DNA of 57,223 nt from Phoronis australis. Taxonomy: Eukaryota; Phoronida; Phoronidae. This document shows positions 10,885-21,999 of this stretch, piece after piece. The stretch is from the NCBI GenBank assembly GCA_002633005.1, contig NMRA01000374.1, positions 187,921-245,143 of the forward strand, in the 5' to 3' direction. The position numbers and the translations under genes are program-made. The notes below the pieces were generated by a model. The model had not been told where the DNA came from, ran no database searches, and worked only from the letters and a program-made list of their open reading frames with translations. The first letter of the stretch is position 1. Each line of letters opens with the position of its first letter.

Positions 10885-12957
10885 GTCAAATGAATAAAAC
10901 GCAGAAGTTAGACGTGACGTAAAGGCCGTGTTTTAAGTAATTTATAAAGAATGCAGAACAAGAAGACATGTGTTGTAGAATCCAAACAAGACGATATTTA
11001 CCTTCCACGAGCCACTCTTGACAGCCAAATATGCCCAAACTCCGTTTTTCTCGTACTCTATCATATACAAAGTAACAAAATTCTATCTTTCTGCCGAATC
11101 TCCTTTGGTCACAATCCCTGTCACATTTCTAACCTGACCAAGGTCAAAAAGTGTCCAATGATCATGGTTCAATACTTCCGGAGTCCACTCTCCGCTTTCC
11201 GATTAATTTTTAGTTCTAAATATACGAGCCCTACTTGGTCCCGTATTTGAGTTCAGAGAGCTGGACACCCTGATGCTCTGGTCAGGTATGGGTTGATCCC
11301 CCGAGACGAGCAGTTTGGTGCACGGGTAGGCATCGATATCCTCAATTTGCAACATTCCCTTCTGTTCTTGCTGAGATCTGTAATTTCAAAACAAATAGTG
11401 CACATGAGGTCTATAATTCTCTTCACCGAAACAGCAAACAGGTTATTGTTGCTATCCATTTAAGAAAGTTTATAGCTTGACGACTAGTCTATGTATTTAC
11501 CCAAACATCCACAAAACTGTTAACTCAATAAAGGCAAATATTTTCTGAATGTAAAAATCTTTTATAATTCGAAGGTTGACTTCCTCGTTCTAGTTTTTTT
11601 TAAACGTGAAGCGTCGCGAGTTGCATTCACTATAGAGACTCAATGCCACTAGCGTGTGAACACTCACAGCAGCGTCCAAATGAAAAGACAATATCAGCTT
11701 CAATACATGTCTGTAGTTGTGTTTTTATGGTGGCCGGATCCAGCATTTCCCGTTCACTGCAGACCAATCAGTGGAATCTAGTTAACTAGGATAGCCAGGA
11801 AATCTCAATTAAATAAGAATTACTTTAAAAGGGATTGCCCTTCCCTTCATGGAATCCTTCCTGAACTGGTGGCTAGGGAGGTCAGTTCGAAGAAATGGAC
11901 GACAGGCAGCTTATAATCGCATTGATTGAACTACCTGTAAGTAATGATTGCTCATTGTTTTGTAAATAAAATTCTCTGAATGACTACACACTAGATATCC
12001 TTTCCAAAATATCATCGATTTTTTTACCATCCAAAAGCATTATTTCTCGATAATACTTTCATGAAAAAAACTTCTAGCTGAACGAGTAATTGACAAGCAA
12101 TCAAAGGCCCAACCATAGCCTATTTGCATGAAGTACTTACGAAATGCAATTATGCAATAAAACAGTTACTGAAGTCACACTCGGTTAGCATATTGGTTTT
12201 GAGACCCAAAATACAATAACGTCTGGGTTATCATCACATTTGGGGTGTGTAAACCAACATTTTGACCTCGGTAAAAATCAACAATTGTACGCTGTATATG
12301 GTCACTTTTGATTGGCTAATGGAACATTACTCGTCTCTAGGGAGCATACATTTTAATCAGTTGTGCATTCCGTACCTTGAATTCCTAATGAACGATAAAC
12401 TGCTCTTATAGAACCGATGTATTACTATCTCACTGGAACTAGGCTTGAACAGCGCGAGGAATTGTTTCATTCAAATCGCTACCGCAAAACTGAAGTTGAT
12501 CGCATGTACCAAGTTAGCTAGTCAAAACAATGTATACTTGTATACTGTAATTAAAATATCGTCCACTGAATTGGCTCTTCCGGTAATCAATGGCGTAATT
12601 CATAGTGTATTCCATGACCGTATTCCCAAGGGATTATTCGCCTTGTTACACTCCCTGCTGGTATTTCTTGGCACATGCATATGTCATGGACTTATATCTC
12701 GCTGGTTCCCTGCGTACTTAGCCCAGTGGCACGCGCTTTAGCATTGGTCGATGTAACCTAGGTAGTCACTGGTTATCTTTACAACACCCTGAAAAAATGG
12801 CGGACTGTGAACGATTTTTAGCATTGTCATGTAAGTGGCGTCGCAGCAACTATTTTGTTTCTGCAGTCTGATGTTTAATAACCGCGTGCTTCAAGCACAT
12901 ACATGTACAATAAACACATATCTGGCCGACTTAACCGGTGTGTTATTCATACCATAT
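10885..12957 (+). repeat. segmental duplication copy 1, part 2
   Basis: Direct, largely collinear match to 54069-56316. It holds the antisense F5/8C exon, and a plus-strand ATGGCGGACTGTGAACG at 12797 that is also present at 56162. Copy 2 has an extra segment of about 190 bases near 54975-55165. Other stretches are non-coding. Confidence 0.9.
11002..11377 (-). pseudogene. F5/8 type C (discoidin) domain exon, killed by two stops
   Basis: Paralogue of the intact exon at 54186-54561, with exactly the same length (376 bases), acceptor (TTACAG|A at 11378) and donor (GGAAG|GTAAA at 11002). The frame reads KLLVSGDQPIPDQSIRVSSS, then LNSNTGPSRARIF and VRNVTGIVTKGD. These are the first half of a galactose-binding F5/8C beta-sandwich, typical of secreted or cell-surface adhesion and lectin proteins. 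Two in-frame stops are visible: TAA replacing GAA after the RTKN stretch (about 11206-11208), and TAG replacing GAG after GDSAER (about 11069-11071). The final residues (VKSGSWK) also diverge from copy 2 (VDENGWWK). The rest of the domain would lie in a further minus-strand exon not found nearby. Confidence 0.75.
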
Positions 12958-13538
12958 GAATACAGCACACTATCGTAAACAAAGTCATCGGCAGTAGAAA
13001 GATGCATTCCGAAAATTAAGGCGCAATCACAATTCTTTTGCTTCACGTTTTCTGAACATAAACTTTAAGCACCGATTTGTCTGTACAAGAGACCACATTT
13101 ACACTTCAGTCCATCAGTCATGCCAGTTGGTTTTCGTAAAGCGCTGCTTGTTGAGAACTGTATTACTTAAAATAGTTTTGGAGGCATATCAGCAGTAAGT
13201 GTATTTAATTGTGTTGGATTCGAAAGAGATGACTGTTATAATGCTAATTATTATTTTTCCCTATTTGATGCCTTACTTGCAGCAAGGGTAAATAATTTTT
13301 GGAAGAATGCTATCAGCAATTTCCGTATATAAGTTCGGGAAACCAAACGTCTTATGTAAAAATACACTAGGGCCTATACTCAGCAATGCGAATACACGAA
13401 TACAGTATAAATACTGTAGCTCACCCTAATTATATCCTATTGGGAATAGTATTATTTTTGATTTCAAGCACGCATTTTTATTCTCAGATATGCATCCCAC
13501 GTATATTTAGGGAAAAAGTTAAGATACACAAATTGGGC
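12958..13538. other. 0.6-kb insertion in duplication copy 1
   Basis: Absent from copy 2, where the flanks are joined at about 56316. ATAT flanks both sides, but such a short A/T string is weak evidence of target duplication. No coding sequence recognised. Confidence 0.4.
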
Positions 13539-13686
13539 ATATATTCTACTGGACTTACATACGGAACTCTACCGTGGGTCTTCCTAAACCTGTAAACCAT
13601 GAAAATTTCATTGAGGCAGTTTTGTTCTACTAACATGTTCAACTAACATTCCGTTCATGCAAGTCTGTCAGTACGTTCCCGTTTAA
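13539..13686 (+). repeat. segmental duplication copy 1, part 3
   Basis: Matches about 56316-56465, including ATGAAAATTTCATTGAG and CTACTAACATGTTCAACTAA. It ends at TTAA (13683-13686), the left junction of the 5.65-kb insertion. Confidence 0.85.
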
Positions 13687-15047
13687 GAGCATGTCCACGA
13701 ATGCACCAGTCAAAAAGTGATTAAAACTGTGTCACGGATTTCCTCGATTGTTTGCATGATGGTAGGGGTTGATGCCCCAACCTTCATACCCACGTTAATT
13801 TTTTGCGTGCGCCACCTTGTGGTTGCTATGGGAACGTGTTGTTTTTCTGCCAATTCCAAACCTAGTTAGAGCTACATTTTGGCACTTTTTGCGAACTTAC
13901 CTTGAGAACAATAGTGAAAAATGAAACACTTCAAGTTTATCACTGAATTGAGGTGTCTTTCAAATTGCCAGTCATAGAAAATATCACGGTTTCAGTTACA
14001 TATTAGCCGTTTTTGAAGGCTACCAGTTTAGCTAGTTTGTGGTGATTCCAAAATGTTGAAAATTGCCCTACTTCCTGCCTCAATATCTCATCTGAAGCCA
14101 AATTTAAAACAACAAATCTACAACCACTGTTTAGATTGATCTTAGCTGTACAAAATAAAACCATAAAAAGTCCAAGCAATCACCCTTCTTCATACCGCAT
14201 CGGGCTCTAGAAGTAGGGCACCTCACCAAAATTGGGCAACTGGCCAATGTCTGCGTAGTAACAAATGTATGCAAGGATTCAAAATACAGTTTTTAAATCT
14301 TAAAATAGGCGATGGAACATATCAAGAGAGCTTTAATTTTGTTACTTCACAAAAAAGAATGAGAAACACAACAAGGCACGTTGGTTTCCTTTGACCCTGA
14401 CGATAACGCTGCCAATAGAATGTGCATATACTCACCGTTTCAAAATGCATTATGGTTGAGTAAAAAATCAATAAAGTAAGTCTTCAGTTATACATAACTG
14501 GGAACTCGAATTCTGAAATTTTAATTTGTGGGTGTGATTGAAATTTAGTTTTCTAATTTTCTCGAAGTCGGTTGATCGTGTCCCGACGCATCTCAATTCA
14601 ACGAATTTTATAAAAAACAATAATAGGTGTATTGGACCGGAAGGAGACAACTGCAGTGTTTATCACCAAACCCGAACAAATCAGTATTTAGTCCTCTAAA
14701 AGAGATATATTGAAATGGTATGGGATAGATGTTGTGAAATGAGGTTCGAAAAATTGATCTTATAAGGACAGTCGACTACCGGTGAAATTGGCGTTGTTGA
14801 ATAACTTTACTTACGCTTCTCATTCGGGAAAGTCCCCGAACAGCACACGCCCAGATGTGCATATGGATGTCTGAATATTCTCGCATTATGGATACCAATG
14901 TCTTTTTAGTTTTTACCCACAACCCATACAATGACGTATTTGCGGAAAGTTCGTAGACATTTTCAGAAATAACACAGGAAACCGAGTTTTTCACACGCAA
15001 GATAGCAGAAAAATCAGTTCAGATGTTTTTTCCATCTATCACAGTTT

Positions 15048-15329
15048 CAATGGCGGATTCCGGGAGGGGGCCAAGGGGGCCATGCCCCCTAAAATTCTCC
15101 CAGATACAACTTTTCAGTTCGGTTTGCGAATTGACTAGCATATGCGCGCACCCAGGGGGCTCCGGGAGCGAATGCCAAATGCATTGGCCTTGAACAAACC
15201 CGTTCTTAGTACTAAGGTCCTCAAACAAAGTTCGAGACTCCTGCATCCCTACATTTTAGGGTGGGAGCGCGGATGTGGCGAAATTCTGTACCCTGCCCCC
15301 CCCAACTCAAAATCCTGGATCCGCCCGAG
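15048..15329. mobile_element. hAT-like MITE, ~280 bp
   Basis: Ends are inverted, imperfect copies of the CAGTGGCGGATCCAGG type that is common in hAT-related MITEs: left AATGGCGGATTCCGGGAGG, right complement GGCGGATCCAGGATTTTGAG followed by a G-run. The inside has G-rich and C-rich blocks next to each end. No clean 8-base duplication is seen. Confidence 0.6.
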
Positions 15330-15980
15330 TTTAGTATGGGTATGCAATGGTGTTTGGTGCTAGCAATCGGTCAGACTCCAAAAATTTAGAAGTCTCGAGA
15401 CTAATACATGTAGTGTCAGCTACTTCATTGAAAAATCATAAGACATTGCATGTGCAGCAAAACGACAATAAAATAGTTTACACAAACATTCAGACTGCAT
15501 ATAGGTGAACTTGGGTAATTCTCCAAAGTTGGGCAATATTTAAAAACTGTCCTGATTTAAATTATTGTTTATTATGTTAGATATAAAGACGCAGAAGAGC
15601 AGGTTATACTGTACTTATGTAGCAAAACAATAAGAGAGCCAAACATTTAACAAGCACCAAAGCAGTTTAGAGAATAGTAATTCTATATTGAGGCTGATAT
15701 AGGACACAGGCAAATTACACGCCATAAATTAAGTAAATAGAAAAGAACAAATGAGGTCACTTTTACAAAATGCGAGCAAATTAGGTGTACAATGAGACAC
15801 CCTTAGTCAGCACAGATGACGTCACGAAATGGAAATAGCATTTTGTCTGACTACTTTTGACATACTGTATTTCAAATGTCTCAGAGTCTTATGTACATGA
15901 AATGTGCTACTGCGGCAATTCCATTGACTTAACAATCTTTTGTCACAGTTCAAATCGACGGTCTTCCTCAGCGATTCTTT

Positions 15981-18621
15981 TTATTCAAAAGTCATCATTT
16001 CCCAGAATGATTGAGTGCTGCTAAAAGGGAAAATATTTAATCTGATGAGGTGAGAGACATTCTTCAGAACATCACTATGACCAGGAGCAATACTTTCATG
16101 GCTTTCAGATAATGCTTTGCAGGCTTTTGTTTGTAATATCGCTAGGACCTTTCGGAAAATTCATCGATATCAGTTAGAAGCTGGGTCCTAACAGGGTTGA
16201 CTCTTCCATCAGATGCAGCACTGAGAAACTGATTCGACTTAGGGATCTTTGGCAAAGGCGTGGGTAGCCAGAATGATGGTTGGTCCCCCTCGTTTCCACT
16301 TGAAAAAATTGCCTGTAAATATTAAAATTATATGCAACTGAATCCGTAAACACAAGAATTATATTTTCCATAAATAGCCTTTCCCCAAAAAAATTATTTT
16401 CACCATTCAAAGTAGCTTGGGAAGATGGCCACTCACATATGCATGCAACCCTCATTGTGTGCAAGCAGCACTCAAAACAAAAGGTGTCGTCAATGAATCA
16501 AAATCTAAGTTCACTACTAAAACCTGGAAAACCATCAATTTTGATATATAGCATTGTCACGGCTTCGAAATGCCATGAAGTTAAGACAAGATCCAACACT
16601 CTTCATGCCACGATGCTGATTGAGATAATTTTATGTTTTAGTACATGATTTTCAGGCTAAAAGGAATACAATTGCATCTTCAATATTTTTAGCTAAATGC
16701 ACCTTTCAAAATTTGCCTCAGTGGTCACTAACACAACCCGGAGCAACTATAAAAATCCCGTTATGACCTATTTGGAGTACCTAAGCTTTCATTACAAGCA
16801 GTCTTCCCTCTCAGAGGAATTTTCAAATGTTGACAGTTGTGGTGAAATAACTGGCACAGAACTAAACAGATTGTGCACTTATGAACATAGCTCTTCACCA
16901 TAAGCATAGTTCAAGGTCTGTTATCGCTATCCATTGACTCACAAGCTCTGGCTCAAACTCGCAAAACATAACTTATTCACCCAAAAATTGCAGTGCGTGG
17001 AGCCAAATCCACTTTGTCTGAGAGACACGGTTGACACGACAATAAATACAGCACACATACAAAGTGTTTTGTCTGCAAATACAAGGACAGTGTTACAGTC
17101 CATCAGTAATGTTTCCTAGCAGATGAGTTAGTGAGACTGTCACCACTTTTTGAGTCAATGCGCAGTTTACAAGCCTACCAGCCGTGTTTATATTGAGGCA
17201 ATTTGCAAACCTTGTAGTTACATACTCCTGTAACTATGGACAACTTACGCAGTAAAACTTCCGAGACGCAAAATTCACTGAATGCATGGCATTTTTATTT
17301 GTCTACGAGGTTTATAAGCAACCACAATACAACTGAAATAAAAATCTACTACAACTACGTTTTTGTGATCATTAAATGTTGATGCACTTAATCCTGGAAC
17401 CAAGAATCTCAGAAAAAGGTTTTATGCAACAACACTCCAATTCATTAACTAACTACTTACTAGTACTCTTTCTGTAGAAAGCTCAACAACAGTGGCTAAT
17501 TTCTTTGGTAAACGCTTACAATTTTTGCATAGACCTGCAATAGAATTTTATGAAAAGTATGCATAACAGAACTACCAATAGAACGCTGTATTTTGAATCC
17601 CCAAATGTTTTCCCCAGTCTTGTTCATGAGGTTGAATGCTTCAGGTATTAGGGACCCTAACGGTTTTAAAACGTTAACCATGTTAATTAAATTAGGCCCC
17701 ATTGTAATGGGGTTCCACTGCATATTTGGAAAATTATGTATCTCTGGTTATACAGATAGAGCAATGTGACCAATCAGAAGTGACTACAAGTGAATTAGAT
17801 GAGAAATTGGTGTCAGCTAGGAGACAAGGGCTCGATTAAATCTTTTGATAATGGACACCAAATTTCCACTTCTTACACATGTGTATACATAAAATGGAAT
17901 GTATTTTGACAAACCCTAAATATTGAGATAAAGTGAATATTTTACTAATACAAGTCAGTACTGGAAGAAGTTACTAAAATTACTCTAGTAGTCGAGTGTC
18001 GCTTTATTTAATGTAGGGTTGTGCCCTTCCTGGCGACTGCAGTTAGAATCTAGTTGAGAAAGCAAATATAAGAAAGTCGTTATCAACAGGTATAGAGTAT
18101 TGATGACCTGCAGCTGCATAACAACTTACCTGACCCAACTGGAATCGATACATTCTGTTCTTCCAGAAATTCTTTGTTGACTGTATTTCTACTTACATTC
18201 CAAACTCAAGCTTGGCCTTGGGCTTAGAGCCTTTCTGATGTTGAAGGTGGGCACATATCTTACATTTACTTGGCCTCCATCTGATTCCATGCTGAGATCG
18301 ACGATTTCCACAAACTGGGGGGAACTGTTGTAAACAAGCCCACTCTGACCCTGGCAAGAATCAGCTGCCAGTTTCAGCACTGTCACTGAACAGGATTGGG
18401 TCGGTGACTTTAACATATTTCAAATGACTTGCTATGGACTTGCTGCAATCAGTTAGTGCTTCAATTGTTTGCTGCATGGTTTCGATATTCCTTTGAAGCT
18501 CCATAAACCATATTTGAAGGATTATGCCAACGAACACACTATATTAACAGTTAACTACTTCCAATACCTCATCAGCCATTTTTTCTTCAGTGATATCAGA
18601 GACATCTAAAGGGCTCTTCAT
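15981..18621 (-). pseudogene. degenerate multi-exon gene of unknown function
   Basis: Candidate exons on the minus strand, first to last: 18621-18568 (MKSPLDVSDITEEKMADE, donor GAG|GTATTG); 18498 to about 18200 (NIETMQQTIEALTDCSKSIA, helical, then after one in-frame TGA a Cys-containing basic stretch RPSKCKICAHLQHQKGSKPK, donor T|GTAAGT); possibly part of 17723-17496; and a last exon from acceptor TTTACAG at 16312 to TAA at 15981. The last exon reads SFWLPTPLPKIPKSNQFLSA, then after a frameshift near 16160 ILQTKACKALSESHESIAPG and SHLIRLNIFPFSST. The phase between the first two exons agrees (0/0). No family is recognised. It lies wholly inside the TTAA-flanked insertion and may be its former coding gene. 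The exon model is tentative. Confidence 0.35.
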
Positions 18622-19334
18622 CAAAATGGTAATTGACAGTAAAAAAACAAAAAATACTAATTTTATTGAATTTTATTTGCTAAGAAATAATCCCAATAAT
18701 TTAATAACCATTTCAGCACTTTTAAATCTCAAAACTCAACGTTTTCGATGACTAGTAGCTATTGTCACAAGTGCCCACTTTGGCTGAGGTGGCTACGAAC
18801 AATTGATGATTATTATATAAAGACATGTGTTTGCCGGTGGTTTTGATGCCAAATATCTATTCTACTAAGACAGATCAAACCCACAATTAAGTTTCAAAGT
18901 GTAAAATTTGGCTTCAGCTGAGATTGACTCATTCAAACCTGGACAAGTTATCCATGTTTTCTGCTTGTATGACCCCGTGACCCTTCAAACCCGAAATGTG
19001 GAATTTAAGGTGCAACTTGACACTTTTATTTTTCATTTTTACGAAGACAGTGGATGACTTTATACAAAACAGTAGCTATTTCATTTTCTAGTAGCTTCTG
19101 TAATTACTTACAATGTCAAAAACTGTGATTATTGAGGTAAGTTCTGATAGTGGTTTTCTGTGAAAACTGAGGTACCCGACTTTTAAGCTACCTAACGAAA
19201 TAGAATTTGTCTAAGGTGCATTTTAGTAATTAACATAAGAAAGTAAACAAAAATGCATAATATGACCCAAATCCGTCACATAGGGTCTATCACCCCTGTA
19301 TGGATTTTTGCCTGGTCTGAAGTGTACTGCAGTC

Positions 19335-19625
19335 TTAAGGCGTTATTGCAACAGGTATTGTGTTTTGATTTTTGTTTGGTGTTTCTATATTTTATTTTCT
19401 CATGTATTCACCTTTTCAGATAGTCACTGTTATTCTTCAACAACATTTCTGTACTGATCATAAGACTTCAGTAAACTCGCGACTGTTCATACTTTAAATT
19501 TAAACAGAAGTGTGTAGTGTCCATCAGCTGAGACCTGTGGGAAGAACTATTTTCCGTAACTGTAGCAAATATATGCAGCAATGGAATGAAAACGGTCGAC
19601 ATCGATGGATTGTAATTGGTTAAGT
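19335..19625 (+). repeat. segmental duplication copy 1, part 4
   Basis: Matches 56462-56750. Both copies keep a strong plus-strand acceptor (TTTTCAG|ATAGTCACTG). In copy 2 an open frame follows (IVTVILQQHFCTYHQTSVNS... to 56716). Copy 1 breaks it with TAA about 32 codons in. The protein is unrecognised. 19626-19910 holds nothing clear. Confidence 0.85.
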
Positions 19626-19910
19626 ATATATTAAGAAAGAAAACTAAGTATATAAATAGTAGATAGGTTCTTGAATTGCCTGGTTTACGTCATTCATAAG
19701 TTCACGCTGTCTCAAATCAGGTCGTCACTAGTCACTTCTTCTAACAGTTGTGATCTGCCCAGCAGCCTTTCGTATCAACGTGCGCAACAACGATCTTGGC
19801 AGGGGGGTGCACCTAGCAGACTCCCTTATAGAATTAGTGGCACAAAAACTCGACATTGGTGTGCAGCAGGGAGCCGGGGGGGAGGTGGCGGCGTAAATGA
19901 GTAGTTACTG

Positions 19911-20087
19911 AGGGAGTCTGACCTTCACGAAATTGGTGACGACCGTGGACGGTGCTAAACTGATGACGACCAGAAGAAACGGCCCTGTTATCTTCCACGC
20001 AGATTATCAGAAAATGTTAACGATTATCAGTTTCATTTCGTCCACTAACAAATTTCACAAGTCAGAGTTTTCACTGTGGTTAGAAAG
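19911..20087 (+). CDS. possible exon, unknown protein
   Basis: Open plus-strand stretch after a candidate acceptor (TTACTGAG), reading KLVTTVDGAKLMTTRRNGPV, FHADYQKML and FHKSEFSLWLER, and ending at a consensus donor, GAAAG|GTAAGC. No in-frame stop over 58 codons, with a reasonable amino-acid mix. The family is not recognised and no adjoining exon is found. 20088-20700 shows no other candidate. Confidence 0.3.
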
Positions 20088-20699
20088 GTAAGCGAATTCA
20101 AGTATGTTAGGTCACCTCAGTTGCATGAAGACGCGCCAGTATATCACAGAGTTAACATCGGGCGTTTCAAAGGCTGTGGATGAGAAAGGTTTTAATTGTA
20201 AAAAACGGTTGGGTGAATTTGATGTTGGTAGCATTTGAAATTGCATTCGCTTTCTAGACAACGCCTTTATATTTACAATATGTCAGTTAATCGCGTCTTC
20301 TGAGCCGCGCAGCACTGTACTAGTCAACGCATTCCCATCGTTTGCAGTAGGTATAAACATGGAGAACGACAGCGCTTCTTCAACAATTCAGACGACTACC
20401 AGGACGACGAATGGGGATCACGAGTCGATGAGAAACTACTCATTTTACTATCATGATTGTCTTTGTAATCTATTTTGGGTAATTGTTCATTCGAAGTTTT
20501 CGTGTTGAAACTGAGCTTTCAGTTAATTTGGAAATAAACGTGTCAGAGTAAACTTGCGTTTCGGTTTGTAACGAGCAGACAATGCATGGATACGTTCAAC
20601 AAACATAAATATATACTATGCTCTCACCATTGTTCATCACTTTCTTCATTAAACTCGTCCCCACATCCATTACTGATGCGTTTAAAGCAAAATTCGTTA

Positions 20700-21160
20700 A
20701 AATTGAGAAAGCGCAGGTTTTGATGGTCGGGAACCCTCTTTGTGCGTCGATTACGCAAGTCCAGCTTTTTTGGGAAACCACGCGTTGAGAGCGCAAACTC
20801 GACATTTTTGATAGCGAAAACGCATTTTTACAAAAGAGAATCAGTTGTCTGCAACGTTTCATGTGTGTCAACAACGCAAACCAGACCCACTCATTGGAAA
20901 GCCCATAATTTTCACCAGGAAGGCTCTTTTTGACAACGCAGCGCGATATTTCAAGTGAGATAGCGCAGTTTTGAAAAGATTCCGTCACTTGCCGAGAACT
21001 GGTTTGAGCATCTGCAATGCAAGCCGAATATTTCATATTGAGAAACCTTATCTTTGAAAAGAACAGTCAACACTTGTCGGGAACGGTCTTTGTGCGTCGA
21101 CAGCGCATATTTCTTATTGGGAAAGCCATATTTTCAAAAGACCATTTGAGTCTCATTGAC
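20700..21160. repeat. degenerate ~70-110-base tandem repeat
   Basis: About five diverged units share TCGGGAAC..CTTTGTGCGTCG, an ACGCA/GCGCA core, ATATTTC..TTGGGAAAGCC and TTTTCAAAAGA. Clear units begin near 20727, 20842, 20925, 20990 and 21074. The best-matching pair is the first and last. Frames of up to 146 codons across it on both strands are by-products of the repeat. Confidence 0.5.
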
Positions 21161-21239
21161 CTGCAATTATACTGCTACCAAATGACCGATCCAGCAATGT
21201 TGATAATACGACCGCTCATCGAAATAATGTACACCCAGG

Positions 21240-21370
21240 AAATTCGGACACTAGCGAAAACCCAAATTTGGAGGTCCGCCAAATTCGGACACCACAAAAA
21301 TGATGTTTCGCGAGATTCGTCCAAGAATGAATTTTCTCAATTGGAATTAACTTTCAGTGTCCGAAAATCG
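21240..21370. repeat. AATTCGGACAC motif cluster
   Basis: AAATTCGGACAC occurs twice in direct orientation (about 21240 and 21283), and an inverted GTGTCCGAAAA lies at about 21357, around a CAAATTTGG segment. It could be a small foldback element. 21371-21580 is featureless. Confidence 0.3.
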
Positions 21371-21999
21371 CGCGACTTTATTGTAATATTATTTTGAATG
21401 TGCAATGCCAAAACATAGCAATCCAAAACCAGAATCTTTATTTCACAGTAGACATGCACATTTTTGTACACTAACATTTATAAACAACTCTCACACACAT
21501 TTCGAACAATGCCAGGAGCACCAACAAAAATGTAGCAATGATATGAGTACTTGACCATTGAGCAGTAAGTGACCACTCGAAGTGATGACGTCGGTAACCG
21601 GTACGCAAGCACTTAGTGTTAAGCAACGAGCAAAATTTTATAGTGGGATAACAATTACCATTAAATACAAACTTCTGCGTATTAAGTTCAAATGTGGACG
21701 ATTACTTGGTGTTACCATCAACGAAAACTTGTTATGTACTCCTCACATAAACAATTTGTTGAGAAAGATAAGCAGATTACGTGGTGTTCATAATAACCTA
21801 AAACATCTCTTGCCCTTTTAAACTTTGAAAACTGATCCTTCCTCATTTTAATTATGGCATTCTGCTATGGGGGTGTGAACATGATAGAATAGTTAAATTT
21901 TACAGAAAAAGGTTATTCGCAATATTACCTCTAGATATTCTAATGCCCAGACAGATCCTTTATTTAAGACTAAACAGATTCTTAAAGGAAACAAAAACG

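Larger units (their letters stand above)
13687..19334. mobile_element. 5.65-kb insertion flanked by TTAA, unknown type
   Basis: Copy 2 reads CGTTTAAGGCGTTATT at the empty site (56460-56475). Copy 1 has TTAA at 13683-13686, then 5648 extra bases, then TTAA at 19335-19338 followed by GGCGTTATTG. That is the footprint of a TTAA-targeting (piggyBac-like) insertion. However, the ends (GAGCATGTCC... and ...TACTGCAGTC) do not form an obvious inverted repeat. The insert carries a degenerate spliced minus-strand gene (15981-18621) and a nested MITE (15048-15329). 13700-15047, 15330-15980 and 18622-19334 otherwise show nothing I recognise. Confidence 0.5.

Noticed and set aside
20700-21160. CRISPR-like spacing of repeated units
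   Set aside because: Units are diverged and of unequal length, there are no cas genes, and the context is animal.
20596-21397. Frames of 146 and 126 codons in opposite strands
   Set aside because: They run through the degenerate tandem repeat and have no domain features.
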